This document shows, piece by piece, positions 1 to 9,861 of a stretch of DNA of 64,000 nt (position 1 is its first letter; every line of letters begins with the position of its first letter). A program made the translations under genes and the position numbers. Origin of the DNA: Rhodovastum sp963709085 (GTDB lineage: Bacteria; Pseudomonadota; Alphaproteobacteria; Acetobacterales; Acetobacteraceae); NCBI GenBank assembly GCA_963709085.1, contig CAVPVB010000014.1, forward strand, positions 1 to 64,000. The letters run 5' to 3'. The notes beneath the pieces were generated by a model that did not search any database, was not told where the DNA came from, and was given only the letters and a program-made list of their open reading frames with translations.

Positions 1-1764
1 CCAGCAATCAGGGTCGTCGGCAAACGGTGTCAGGTTCGGGCGGCGATGCGTCTCCCGCTCCTCGCCGGTCTCGGTGTCGGTCGTGACTGAGACGGCCGTG
101 TGGGAAATAATTGTGTGGTTGATCGGCCCGAAGCTGCGGACGAAGCTTGCGTAGGCGACGCGCAGCCGCACCTGCGCCGCCGTCCAGGGCTCGTCGGCAG
201 CCTGCGCGCGCAGGACATCGCGCACGGCGTCCGCGGATCGGCAGCAGGGCGCGGATGACCTTGGCGTCGCGGGGGGCAATGCCCTCGGTGCCCTTGCCGC
301 ATTTGACCGCGACGGCACGCGCCGCGCCGCCGATGATCTGCATCAGCCGGTTGTCAGCGTCGACGAGGTAGGAGCCTTCCTTGATCGTGGCACCCTCGGC
401 CGCGGTGCCGACGGCCACGACCATGTGGGTTTTCTCGCCGCTATCGGCTTTGAACTCTGGTGACGGGGTGAAAATGTCCTTGGGCAACCGGTCGAGCGCG
501 GCGGTGGGCCAGCAAGGCCTCGAAAGCCGCGCCGTTCTTGCGCGGCCGGCATGTGTAGGTAAGGGCAGGGCCGTAGATACCGCGACGGACCGCATGATCG
601 CCCAGCACCATCTCCGGGTGCTCGGCGAAATAGCGGTTCACCTGAAGGCCGGACAAGTCCGCGTCGTCGTCGTCCGTCGCCGCTTCGACCATGGCGAGGT
701 CGATCCAGGCCGCGCCGGCCGGGGGCTGACCGGCATCGCGGCGCTGGAACACCAGCAGATCGACCACCACGTCGGTGCCCGCCGTCGCGCGCATGCTGGC
801 CTCGGGCAGGCGCACCGCGCCGACCAGGTCGGCCATGCCGGCGATGTGCTCGCGCGCCGTGGCGCTGGTCTTGTCCATGGTGCCGGTGCTGGTGACGAAC
901 AGCGCGAGGCCGCCGGGACGCAGCCGCTCAATCGAGCGCGCGATGAAATAGTCGTGCAGCCGGAGTCGCAGCGCCCGCGTGGCGGGATCGGCCCGCACCA
1001 CGCGATCGGAGAACGGCGGATTCCCTATCGCCAGATCGAAGCCGCCGGCGAGCGGGCTCCGCGTGTAGTCTTCACACCGCACCCGCGCCTCGGGATGCAC
1101 AAGCCGCGCGATGCGCGCGGTGACCGGATCATATTCGATGCCGGTGAGGCGGCAGGTGTCGCGCAACGCTTCGGGCAGCAGGGCGAAGAACAGCCCGGTG
1201 CCCATGCCGGGTTCCAGCACGCGGCCGCCGCTGAAGCCCAGACGCTGCGCAGATTGCCAAAGTCCACAGATGATCGTCTCCGGTGTGTAATGGGCATACT
1301 CGGTCGAGCGTGCGAGGGCGGCGTATTCCTCCGCCGTGACGGCGGCTTCAGCAGCGCCGCGCCGATCTCCTGCCAGCCGGACCGGAATTCCGTCTCGCCG
1401 GGACGGCGAACAGTTCTGCGCCAGATCCGTGGCGCCGAAGCCGATGAAGCGCAGCAGACTCGCCTGCTCCTCGGCGGTCGGCGCGCGGCCGGACGCCTCC
1501 AGTTCCTTCGACAGACGGATCGCGGCGATGTTGTCGCATGCCCGCGCCGGCCAGCCTGGTGCCAGCTCGCGATCGCCGGCGAGGTGAAAATTGCGGCCGC
1601 GCGCGACTGGAGCCGCCGGTTCGGCCGCAGGTGGCGGCGTGTCGTTGGCGTCGTCATCCTCATCGGCATCGTGAAAATTCAGGGCGGCGGACGGCGCGGG
1701 ATGTGCCCATCCCGACACAGCGGTGTTGTCGAACAGGCCGAGCGTGAAGGTGTTCGTGGGGCAT
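1..1764 (-). pseudogene. Plasmid methylase-helicase-like protein, N-terminal part, frameshifted
   Basis: The product resembles the N-terminal half of the very large methylase/helicase proteins of alphaproteobacterial plasmids; it runs off the left edge. An SAM-dependent adenine methyltransferase fold is visible: a glycine-rich segment (LEPGMGTGLFF) followed by the catalytic-type motif NPPF. After it come segments around LDRLPKDIFTP and then INHTIISHTAVSVTT, which match the order expected in that family. The coding frame changes near 1757 (one extra C just after the ATG at 1762-1764), near 497 and near 234, each repairable by one base. A frame start at the GTG of 1718 is possible but would lose a plausible N-terminus (TNTFTLGLFDNTA). 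Call as a family member is fairly sure; whether it is truly broken is not. Confidence 0.6.
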
Positions 1765-1823
1765 GGTGGTCTCCTCGTGGTTGGTGGTTGGGCTTTGGGC
1801 AGCCGCGCGGCTCCGGCCGCCTG
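1762..1823. repeat. 62-bp leader repeat, copy 1
   Basis: This stretch begins at the start codon of the methylase-helicase gene and covers its 5' leader. It is nearly identical to 2430-2491, which sits in the same position before the next gene. On the coding strand both contain a GGAGACCACC-type ribosome-binding region just before ATG. Confidence 0.75.
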
Positions 1824-1868
1824 AGAGGCGGGCGGACCGAATGGCTGTGGGTTGATCGGAAAAGAGGC

Positions 1869-2432
1869 TCAGTGCGCACGGGCGAACTCTGTCGCTTGCG
1901 CAATGCAGTCATCGAGGCCGTAGAAGCCCCAGCAGGAGTCGACCGTTTCGCCATCCTTGTCTTCGACGATGAAGCCGTAGACAGAGCCGGTGAGATAATC
2001 GTCGTAGGCGGCGACTTCCTGGCGCAGGCACTCCTCCGCGCGCTGGCGCGTGCTTCCGGAGATGCGGCGCTTCCCGTAATCTTTCCGCACGTCGGCGAGG
2101 GTCACGTAAATGTAGCCGACCTGGCCGCTGTCCCATGGGCAATGAAAGCCCGTCGTGTTCATCGTAATGCCGCTGTGGTCATAGAGAAACAGCGGAAGGA
2201 CAATGGACGGGTTCGCTGCAAGCCAGTCCCGGAACGTCTGGGGGTCGGCAAACCTGTGCTCGTCGCCAAGCTTGTAGCGGCGATGCCAGCAGATCATCGT
2301 GCCGAGGTTGCTCCACGCGCGCGGACTTTCCGGGTCGTCGTCGATGCGGATGCGGACGATGCACGAACCGACTTCGATCCGTCGTTCGTCGTCGCGCGCG
2401 GTGCAGACTGGTCTTGTGGTGTTGTGAGGCAT
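1869..2432 (-). CDS. Conserved plasmid/phage protein of unknown function
   Basis: A 187-residue acidic soluble protein with no signal peptide or membrane segment. I chose the ATG at 2430-2432 because it has the same leader as the neighbouring gene; a longer open frame upstream reads through that repeat and is unlikely to be translated. A central block (HCPWDSGQVGYIYVT) and the segment CLRQEVAAYDDYLTG are the kind of conserved motifs seen in hypothetical proteins of plasmids and phages. It lies between the methylase-helicase and ArdC genes in the same orientation. I do not recognise a function. Confidence 0.7.
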   Translation of the reverse strand: MPHNTTRPVCTARDDERRIEVGSCIVRIRIDDDPESPRAWSNLGTMICWHRRYKLGDEHRFADPQTFRDWLAANPSIVLPLFLYDHSGITMNTTGFHCPWDSGQVGYIYVTLADVRKDYGKRRISGSTRQRAEECLRQEVAAYDDYLTGSVYGFIVEDKDGETVDSCWGFYGLDDCIAQATEFARAH

Positions 2433-2491
2433 GGTGGTCTCCCCTTGGTTGGTGGTTGGGCTTTGGGCAGCCGCGCGGACCCGGCCGCCTG
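2430..2491. repeat. 62-bp leader repeat, copy 2
   Basis: Direct repeat of 1762-1823, again starting exactly at a start codon and covering the upstream leader. Mismatches cluster in the spacer next to the ribosome-binding site. It may carry a shared promoter or regulator site. Confidence 0.75.
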
Positions 2492-2574
2492 CAAGCGGTC
2501 GGGACGAACGGCCACGGCTTGGTTGAAACGGCTGAACGGAAAGGCCGGCCCCCGAGCTGATCGGGGGCAGGGGG

Positions 2575-3594
2575 CTACGCCGCGACCGGTATTGGCTCCG
2601 GTGTCTCGGCGGTTTCACCCTCGTCGGCGGAGCCGCTGTCCGGCGGACCGGCCTGGCTGTTCGCGTAGTCGGGATGGAACGCGAGCAGGTAGTCGGCGAT
2701 GCGCTGCGCGTCCGCCGCCGCGCGGAAAATTTCCTTGCGGTCGTCGCGCAGCTTCTCCAGCCAGGAGGCGAGATAGGCCGCGTTGTTGGAGAAGTCGCAG
2801 TCGGCGATGCCGAGCTCGGCGCAGACCATCACCTGGCCGATCTCGGCGCAGTTCCTCGCGGGCGTAGTCGTGCGAGCCGAACCGGTTGCGCAGATCGCGG
2901 TTGAGCCGCGCGGGCGCGCCGGTCCAGTGCCCGAGCTCATGGAGCAGCGCGCCGCAATATCCCTGCGGCGTTGCGAACGCCCCCTGCGGCGGCATCTGAA
3001 CGTGATCCGTCGCCGGCGAGTAGAACGCGCGGTCGCCGCCGATCCTGAGCACGGCCCGGCTGTTGGCGAGGATGGTCTCGGCGGCCTCCGGCGCGCGCCA
3101 CGGCGCTTCCTCGATCGTCGGCGCGACGTAATCCGGAATCCCGTCGATCTGGCTGGCGTGGAACAGGGTGAAGGCGCGCAGCAGCGGAATGCGCCGCACC
3201 GCGTCTTCGTCGCCTTCTGGCCTCGAGTCATCGCGCAGCACGAGCCGTTTGAAAAAAATCCGGTCGTGCCGCGCTCGCCGGCGCGCACCTGCCAGCCGCG
3301 CTCGCGGGCCTGCTTGTAGGTCGCCCAGCGCGGATCGCCGCTGACGAACGCCAGCGGCGACATGCCCAACATCACCACGTTGATGCCACGATAGCGCGCG
3401 CCGGTCACCGCATTGCGCGGCATGGCAGGACCTCCGGCCTTGTCGGGGTCCCATGGCCGGCGCCAGGGCAGCGTACCGGCCTCAAGTGCCGCGATAATGC
3501 GGTCGGTGACCTCCTGGTAGTGGTCGCGCGGATTGCGACCGGTCTTGCCGCCGCGAGTTTCCTGTCGGCTTGTGGTTCTGCTTGTGATGCTCAT
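2575..3594 (-). pseudogene. ardC: ArdC-like antirestriction protein, two compensating frameshifts
   Basis: The N-terminal ArdC/DUF1738 region is clear (DHYQEVTDRIIAALEAG..LPWRRPW, residues about 20-50), followed by the metallopeptidase-like motif HELGHWTG and the typical C-terminal segment NNAAYLASWLEKLRDD. ArdC proteins bind single-stranded DNA and protect incoming plasmids from restriction. The frame shifts at the A7 run at 3250-3256 and shifts back near 2848, so the two ends share one frame and total length (about 339 residues) fits the family. The first site is a homopolymer, the classic place for a sequencing indel. Start is the ATG at 3592-3594. Confidence 0.75.
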
Positions 3595-3793
3595 CGGGAT
3601 GTCCTTCCCTTTGTGGGTTTTTGGAAACATCCCCTTCAGCCCCGCATCCCGGCTGACCGGGGCAAGGGCGCGCGCAGCGCGAGGCCAGAGGCCGGTCCCT
3701 TGCGGCGGGCAGACGGCGTGCGGTAAGCCCTCCTCATTCATCTTCGTTTGCTGTATTTTTCTCCCGTTACTGCTTCGTGATTCCAATCCGGCT

Positions 3794-4732
3794 TCACGAC
3801 ACGGGCATCCGCCCACACAGGGCGTCGTTCCAGTCATTCAACCCGTCGGGCGGGAGGATTGCGTCGAACCGCACCCCGGCCTCGGTTGCCAGAGCCGCGA
3901 GGCGAACGGCGTAGCGCCGGCCAGCGGCGTCGGCATCGGTGGCGGCGATCAGGATGCCGGCCGGATCAGCCGACAGGCCGACCAAGAGCTGCTGCAACGC
4001 ACCGACGGTCGCCGGCCCCATGCCGCCAGCAGTGGCGGCATAGAGCGTGTCGCGCCGCGCCTGCTCGATCGCCGCCAGACTGAGCGCGTCGATCGCCGCC
4101 TCGCACACCGCGACGCGGATCAAATGGCCCGGACCGCCGGGCAGACGGAACAGCGCCTTGGCCCCGCCGGCCGAAAAGCCGCGCCAGGCGGGGCCGCGCA
4201 TCTCGATCCCGGTGAGGATGCCCGCGCTGTCCCGGTGCGCGAACCAGGCGCTGCCCCCTGGGCCTTCCCGCACGGCGTCGGCCGCGTCCGCGATGATAAG
4301 GATGCGCTCCGGCAGCCCGCGCGGCCCTGTGAGATAGCGCCAGGCGGGCGAGCCGCGCGACAGGGGCGGCCGCCTCGCCCATTGCAGGGCAACGGGAACA
4401 GCCCGCATTTGCTGCGCTCCCTGAAGAGTGGGAAGTGGGTGCGCGGCATCGGCGAAGCCGCGCAGCACCCGGCGCGCCGCGCCGAAGTTCAGCCCAGGGT
4501 CGAGATGTTGGACGAGGGTGAAGATGTCGCCCTTGCGTTCGCTGCAGGGGTCCCACCAGCCGCGGCCGCCATGGTTGACGATCAGGATTTCGCCGGGGCC
4601 GCGTCGGTATTTGAGGCTGCGGCGGGTGCTCTCCGCGCGATCGAGCCGCCACACCGGAGGCAACTGCTCCAGCAGCGCGGCGCAGCTCACGCGGCCCTTC
4701 AGCCATTCGATTTCGGATTCCTGTTGTCTCAT
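3794..4732 (-). CDS. DUF3991/Toprim domain protein, plasmid primase-like
   Basis: A 312-residue protein. The N-terminal half holds the DUF3991 pattern (GEILIVNHGGRGWWDP then GDIFTLVQ), the C-terminal half a Toprim-like fold with VAVCEAAIDALSL (acidic residue) and ILIAATDADAAGRRYA (D-x-D), the metal-binding residues of Toprim domains. Such proteins accompany plasmid replication and transfer genes and are thought to act like primases. I chose the ATG at 4730-4732; the frame stays open to 5008 but that extension is low-complexity and overlaps the repeat at 4871. It is transcribed divergently from the gene at 5046. Confidence 0.8.
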   Translation of the reverse strand: MRQQESEIEWLKGRVSCAALLEQLPPVWRLDRAESTRRSLKYRRGPGEILIVNHGGRGWWDPCSERKGDIFTLVQHLDPGLNFGAARRVLRGFADAAHPLPTLQGAQQMRAVPVALQWARRPPLSRGSPAWRYLTGPRGLPERILIIADAADAVREGPGGSAWFAHRDSAGILTGIEMRGPAWRGFSAGGAKALFRLPGGPGHLIRVAVCEAAIDALSLAAIEQARRDTLYAATAGGMGPATVGALQQLLVGLSADPAGILIAATDADAAGRRYAVRLAALATEAGVRFDAILPPDGLNDWNDALCGRMPVS

Positions 4733-4870
4733 TGCTCTGCCCTCCTCTCGGGTTCGGCCGGGCGGACGGGGCGGGGAGGACGTTCCTTCCCTCTCTCCGT
4801 CGGCTTGGCTGTTCCCTCCCGCCGACCGCGAAGACGGCGCGGGACAAGGGCGTGCGCAGCACGGGAGCGC

Positions 4871-4916
4871 GCAGCGCGACGCACCCTTGTGGCGCGCCCG
4901 GCGCCAGCGGTAGCGC
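4871..4916. repeat. 46-bp direct repeat, copy 1
   Basis: Matches 7397-7442 with one mismatch. The two copies flank the 5046-7346 gene in the same orientation. The repeat lies in the divergent intergenic region and is not part of any recognised IS end. Confidence 0.75.
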
Positions 4917-4989
4917 TTGCCGTCCCAGCAACCGGCCTGAGTCCGACGCCATGTTTTGAACGGCTGGAACTGACTTTCGCAAAAGTTAT

Positions 4990-5002
4990 CGAAACCGTTT
5001 CG
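4990..5002. promoter_or_regulatory. Palindrome upstream of 5046 gene, possible operator
   Basis: CGAAAC and GTTTCG arms flank one base, in the only non-coding space between the divergent genes starting at 4732 and 5046. Palindrome size and position suit an operator, but no regulator is identified. Confidence 0.3.
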
Positions 5003-5045
5003 GCCCATCCGCTAGCATGCGCGGGCGCTGGAAAGGAAACGGACC

Positions 5046-7346
5046 GTGGACGATACGGAGAAGGCCCGCGCGCGCGAGGCGCGCCGCGCGGAGATCGAGG
5101 CACAGCGGCAGAGCCTCGCGCGGCGCCGCAGTGCGCTGGAGGCCGAGCGCGAGGAAACGGCGGCCGCGATCGAAACCGCTGACAACAGCGATGTGGTGTT
5201 CGAACTGTTTCAGGAAGAGCAGGAGATCGCGTGGGAGACGCGACTCCTCGACTATGAGGAGCGGCGCAGCGCGGCGGCGGAGCTCACAGACGATGCCGGA
5301 CGGTCACCGACAACACGGAGCAGCGAGCCGGAACGCTCCGCCGTAGCCGCGATCCGGTCAGCCTATCGCGAAAGCAGCGACGCGGACGCCTTCGTTGCGG
5401 CCCTCAAAGACCAAGGCTTCGTTGTGGCGCGGGCCGACGGGCCATCGGTCGACATCGTTGCCGTTGGCAGGGACAACGCTGCGTACGGCCTCCTCGATTG
5501 CCTGGACGTTTTTCCTTTTGCTCTCGTTCACCACCGCATGGCCACGATCGGCATGGACGAGCTTCCGATGGTTCAGGAGGTCGTCGCCTCTCGGGCGCGC
5601 GCCGACGGGGTCGTGCCGAGGGCGCCGGACCATGCGGATGGTAGGGACGCCGAGGCGGCGCCAGCCGATCAGAGCGCAGAAACTTTGACCTCCAACGGTG
5701 AGCTGGAAGCCGTCCGGGCGATCCGCACCTATATTGCGGCGGAACGGCGGCACAGAGATCCGCAGGATCGCGCGATGAACCCGGACCAGATTCCCGGCGA
5801 GGAACTGGCCAACCGCGCAGGCTGGGCGCGAGAGTGCATGCTCGACACGCTCGCGGCGTTGCCCGATGAGCGGGTGCGCGTTGTGCTGGACACCTATCGG
5901 AAGCCCGGTGACGGGAACCGCTCCGTACCGGTAGCGGAGATGGCGGAGATCCAGGAAAACCGTTTGGAGATCGTGGCTTTTGAACGAGGCCTTCCCGCCG
6001 ATGCCAGCGAGAAGCTGGTGCGGGCGGTGATGAGGAGGGCCGAGGGATATGCCCGTTATTTCGGGGCCGTGGTCGGGAAGGAGCTCGAAGCAAATGCCGC
6101 CAAGGAGGGAACCGTACCCACCGACGAGGTCAAAAAAAATAGGGCCTTCCATCGCGAGGCCTCGGTCCGTTGGCAGCAGGCGAAAGAGCGTTTGCTGAGC
6201 ATGGGGTATGTCGAGCGGGACGGCGACTATGTGAAGGTGTCACCACCTCCCGACCGACAGGCTGACAGCAACGCCGGAGAAAGTCGCCCAAAGACCGCGC
6301 CGAGCGATGCGCGGGAACCCCCTGTGGAAGAGCTCGGCCGGCACCGTGCGACGGTGCTGGAACCGCATCCTGCCGAACAACCCGACATCGCCAGGGACAT
6401 TGGCGGCTTCTTGGAAAGGAAGGCGCTCCGGCCCAAGGGGTTTGTTGTCTCGGTCTACCACATCGACCCCAACGGGGTGGATAGGGAACTCATCGAGGAT
6501 GGGGATCGGAGCTTCCCGACCCTGGAGGCTGCGGTCGCTGCGTTCCAGAAAGCTGGCGTGGGGCAGATGTCGAGCGCGCAGTTGGTCGCTGAGATGGGAT
6601 CGGCCCGGGTGGACGTCGCGTGGAAGGGCGGGGACGGCCACATCGACGGGCAGTCGGACAGCTATGTGAGCGAGGGTGAAAACTGGCTGTGGCGTTCGGC
6701 GGAGGGGGAGAAACGCCAGCGCGGCGTTCCGACCGGATTTCAGGCTGAGCAAAACCGGCGGCAGCGCAGCGACCGTCCGTTCGACCGGCGGGAGGACATG
6801 CCGTCACCCGAACAGCGCCTCGTGAGCAGGGGCGAGGGCGAGCGCGACGGGGAATCCGTCCAACGGCTGCCACGGCTGCCTGAGCATCCAAACCGGGCAG
6901 CCTTGAGAGGCATGAACGCGCCGCTTCCCCAGGTGTCCCTGGCGCCGGCGGCAGCGCCCGTGGTCCGTCAGCAGGAGACAGGTCGTCCGGAACCGGCGCA
7001 AGCGCGGCCTACCGCGCCGGCAAAGCGCGGCGGGCTCATGGTGGCAGCCGGAGCAGGGCGCGGCGTGATGAGTCTGCTGGATTTTGTGGGAAGCTTCTTA
7101 TCCGGCGGCTCCCGCCAGCCCGTCGATCCGTCCGACCAGATCACGCGCCAGAGGCGCGCCCAACGGGCGTTGAAGAGCATCGCCGAGAGCATAGCGGCCG
7201 GGGAGGGGTTGAGAGCCGTCGACCTTGAGCACCTCACCCCGAGCCACCTGGAGAACATCCGTCTGAGGGGCGACGACGCCGTGCGCCAGCTGTGCGAGGG
7301 CATCCAGCGTCGGCGCACGCGCGAGATCTATGGGCGGGAGTTTTGA
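5046..7346 (+). CDS. Large mobilisation-associated protein, relaxase-tail-like, no catalytic domain
   Basis: A 766-residue hydrophilic protein starting with GTG at 5046 behind an AAGGAAAC ribosome-binding site. Residues 1-80 are a charged coiled coil rich in Arg and Glu. Around residue 105-150 the text SDADAFVAALKDQGFVVARADG resembles the segment found after the catalytic domain of alphaproteobacterial MobA/VirD2-type relaxases. The rest is long, polar and probably partly disordered, with a glycine-rich hydrophobic stretch near residues 660-690. No HUH relaxase motif (HxHxN or three-histidine) is visible, so I infer an accessory transfer or mobilisation role only. Confidence 0.6.
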   Translation: MDDTEKARAREARRAEIEAQRQSLARRRSALEAEREETAAAIETADNSDVVFELFQEEQEIAWETRLLDYEERRSAAAELTDDAGRSPTTRSSEPERSAVAAIRSAYRESSDADAFVAALKDQGFVVARADGPSVDIVAVGRDNAAYGLLDCLDVFPFALVHHRMATIGMDELPMVQEVVASRARADGVVPRAPDHADGRDAEAAPADQSAETLTSNGELEAVRAIRTYIAAERRHRDPQDRAMNPDQIPGEELANRAGWARECMLDTLAALPDERVRVVLDTYRKPGDGNRSVPVAEMAEIQENRLEIVAFERGLPADASEKLVRAVMRRAEGYARYFGAVVGKELEANAAKEGTVPTDEVKKNRAFHREASVRWQQAKERLLSMGYVERDGDYVKVSPPPDRQADSNAGESRPKTAPSDAREPPVEELGRHRATVLEPHPAEQPDIARDIGGFLERKALRPKGFVVSVYHIDPNGVDRELIEDGDRSFPTLEAAVAAFQKAGVGQMSSAQLVAEMGSARVDVAWKGGDGHIDGQSDSYVSEGENWLWRSAEGEKRQRGVPTGFQAEQNRRQRSDRPFDRREDMPSPEQRLVSRGEGERDGESVQRLPRLPEHPNRAALRGMNAPLPQVSLAPAAAPVVRQQETGRPEPAQARPTAPAKRGGLMVAAGAGRGVMSLLDFVGSFLSGGSRQPVDPSDQITRQRRAQRALKSIAESIAAGEGLRAVDLEHLTPSHLENIRLRGDDAVRQLCEGIQRRRTREIYGREF

Positions 7347-7396
7347 CGCTGGCTTGGCCGGGACATACTGCCGCGCTGCCCGCATCGGGTAGCGCG

Positions 7397-7442
7397 GCAG
7401 CGCGACGCACCCTTGTGGCGCGCCCGGCGCAAGCGGTAGCGC
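7397..7442. repeat. 46-bp direct repeat, copy 2
   Basis: One mismatch to 4871-4916. It starts 50 bases after the stop codon of the relaxase-tail-like gene. Confidence 0.75.
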
Positions 7443-7904
7443 CGTCATCAGGAATCGGCGGCTGCCGTTCTCGCTTTCTCGCCTTCTTCCTCGCGCGAGG
7501 AATTGTCACCCCCGGGGACTGACTTATGCTCAGGCGGTTTGAGGCAAATCCGAGTGTTCGATTGCCTTTTCGGGAGGCCGGACCTATACGAGGGTCAACA
7601 TGGTCGGCTCCTCTGCACGCAAGTGTACGGGTCGGCCTTCTTTTATTTAAGCGTTGGCTGATGAAGCCGTTCCCTAAACCCTGCCTTACGGTTTGCGCTC
7701 AGCTCGCGTCGCTGAAGGAGCGGGAGCGGGAAGAGACCAACCCACCTTTTTCCTGACCAATTTCCTGAATTCTTGAATTCTTGAATTTTGCCGTTTATGC
7801 CGTCGCGAAGGATCGGCACACCGCCACGGCTTTAGACATTGAGACCCTGAACATTCCCGCATCGATCATTTTTCGATGCCTATGCGGTTGTTATTAACCG
7901 CCCG
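7443..7904. other. Gene-poor stretch with GAATTC-rich motif
   Basis: No convincing gene. At 7767-7790 there are three head-to-tail TTGAATT units including a GAATTC-TT-GAATTC palindrome. A 22-of-24 match to this motif recurs at 16255-16278. The remainder holds only short open frames with no recognisable product. Confidence 0.45.
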
Positions 7905-8208
7905 CATGCTATAATGGCAACCGTTCACATCCCCCTCTCCCCATTTCGAATTGGGGCGTATGGTGGCGCCGGCGACAGTTTCGGCTGTGAAGCCAACAAG
8001 GGGTCTTGCGTAGCGGGGCGAAGCAGCGTCTACGGTCTGTATGCCACACTCAAGCATCCCGGATCTGACCGATCCCGAACGAGCCCAGCTTTCGGCACTG
8101 TCTCGGCAGGAGCTTGAAGAGTTGGCATGGCAGTTTCACGAATTGGCGCATTCGCTTGCGGATCGCCTGGGCGAGGGCTCTACGACCAGTCCGCCTTCGG
8201 GCGAGTAG
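7905..8208 (+). pseudogene. 5' stub of an IS66-type element
   Basis: From 8041 the sequence encodes MPHSSIPDLTDPERAQLSAL and about 35 more residues, closely similar to the N-terminus of the IS66 transposase on the opposite strand (MPRLSIPELTQYERADLSVL). The leader 7905-8040 also aligns with the reverse complement of the leader of that gene (9735-9862). The frame stops at 8206-8208, so only the first tenth of a transposase survives. The two relatives face each other. Confidence 0.75.
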
Positions 8209-8222
8209 CCGCTTCTGCCGTT

Positions 8223-9734
8223 TCAGGCGGCCAGCTTGGCGGCGATGCTGGGGAGAGATGAGCCCTTGCGCGCGGCGGCGATGAGGTCGCGTCCGTAGGT
8301 CCAGGGATCGACGCCGCGCTTGCGGCAGGTGTCGATGACGCTGAGGCCGGCGGCGTAGAACCGGCTGCCCTCGTCCGTTCTGGTGCCGAAGCTGATGCGG
8401 CGCGCAATGACGGCATGCCGCAGCGCCCGCTCGGCGTCGTTGTTCGTGGGCGACAGCAGCGGTTCGGCGACGAAGGCGATCACCGCCTCCCAGTCGTTGA
8501 GGATTTCGCGCGCGAGGGCACGAACCTTCTGCTCGATCTCATATTCGTTGCACTGGCAGTTCCACTTGATGCGGGCCACCAGGCGCCTGACGGCGGCGTC
8601 GTTGTCGCCGTCGCGGATCCGTTCGATCAGGCGGCGGAGGTCGCGGACCAGGTCCCGCCCGAAGGCGGAGCCGGGGCCGTAATAGCCCTCGGCCAGTGCC
8701 AAACCTTTTCGGATGAGATGGGCAAGGCAGCGTTGGCGCCGGGGATGATCGCGATAGGCCATGTAGCCGTCGGTCACCATCCAGCCAAGGAACGCCTGGC
8801 CGATCAGCGCGACCAGGTTTTCCTTGCGGCGGCTGCCGATGCGATAGACGACCGTGTTCACGGTCACCGCTACCCACAGCCACAGCAGGGCGCCCTGTTG
8901 GTACCATGGGGTTTCGTCGAGATGCACGACCTCGGCGGCCCGCACCTCTTCGATCAGTTGCTCGACCACCGGCTCACTGGCCCGGCCGAATTCGTGGATG
9001 CAGCGGTTGATCGTCGCCGCCCCGAGTTCCAGACCCAGCCAGTCCAGCAGGAACTCCTGGACCTTCAGCCGCGACAGGCGGAAACGCAACGCGAGGGCGG
9101 CGATGAAGATCGCCAGCGTCGGCCCGACCAGGCAGCGCTCGCTCAGTTGCAGGTCGCGTTTGCGCCCCTCGATCTGTGAGCGCAGTCCCACGCCCGGGCT
9201 GGCCATCGTCTCGTGGCCGCACGCGCAACTGGCGGCGAAGTAGCTGTGCTTGGAAGCCGTGACCTGCAGACCCATTTCGCCGCGGTCGAGTTCAAAGACG
9301 TGGTGGGCGCTGACGTGGCGGCCCCGGCACTCGGCGCCGAGCGCGGCCTGGCACGCCTCGCAGACCATCGGCACGTGCTCGACTTCTCGGGTCACCACGA
9401 TCGGCTGCCGGCGCCAGTGCCCAGGCATGCCCGGCCGCTTGCCGGGCGGCTTCGCTGGTGTCTTGTCCTTGCCCGCCGGCGCGGCTGCGTCCTGGCCTTC
9501 GCCACCATCGTGGTCCTGACTGGCCGGAGGCTTGCCGTTTCTCTGACCCCGCCGGTAGGGATCGTCGCTCGACGGCGGCCGCGAACTGGTCGTGGAGTCC
9601 TCACCCAGGCGATTGGCCAGCGTGCGCGCAACTTCGCGGAACAGCCACGCCAGATCCTCAAGCTCCTTCCGCGGCAGCACCGAGAGGTCTGCTCGTTCGT
9701 ACTGGGTCAGCTCCGGGATGCTCAGGCGCGGCAT
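8223..9734 (-). CDS. IS66 family transposase (TnpC-type)
   Basis: A 503-residue protein of full family length. It has the N-terminal leucine-rich helix, a short basic linker with SSRPPSSD, a zinc-binding block (CEACQAAL ... CACGHET), the catalytic Asp in VVHLDETPWYQQG, the second Asp in GWMVTDGYMAYR, and the terminal TNNDAERALRHAVIARR Glu motif. IS66 transposases cut and join transposon ends; the usual helper genes tnpA and tnpB are absent here. ATG at 9732-9734 follows a leader shared with the stub at 7905. Confidence 0.9.
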   Translation of the reverse strand: MPRLSIPELTQYERADLSVLPRKELEDLAWLFREVARTLANRLGEDSTTSSRPPSSDDPYRRGQRNGKPPASQDHDGGEGQDAAAPAGKDKTPAKPPGKRPGMPGHWRRQPIVVTREVEHVPMVCEACQAALGAECRGRHVSAHHVFELDRGEMGLQVTASKHSYFAASCACGHETMASPGVGLRSQIEGRKRDLQLSERCLVGPTLAIFIAALALRFRLSRLKVQEFLLDWLGLELGAATINRCIHEFGRASEPVVEQLIEEVRAAEVVHLDETPWYQQGALLWLWVAVTVNTVVYRIGSRRKENLVALIGQAFLGWMVTDGYMAYRDHPRRQRCLAHLIRKGLALAEGYYGPGSAFGRDLVRDLRRLIERIRDGDNDAAVRRLVARIKWNCQCNEYEIEQKVRALAREILNDWEAVIAFVAEPLLSPTNNDAERALRHAVIARRISFGTRTDEGSRFYAAGLSVIDTCRKRGVDPWTYGRDLIAAARKGSSLPSIAAKLAA

Positions 9735-9861
9735 AGGGAGCGTAGAATCCGTTTCGCTCCGTCAGGCAAGCCCCTCCGTTCGCCGCCTCAGCCAGGGGAG
9801 CCAACCCAGTCAGACGCCCAAGACAGGAGGGGGGATGTGAACGAGTCCCTATAATGCGAGC

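Noticed and set aside
381..2867. Very long plus-strand open frame opposite the methylase-helicase and hypothetical genes
   Set aside because: High GC keeps the antisense frame open; residues are low-complexity with no domain, whereas the minus strand carries clear motifs.
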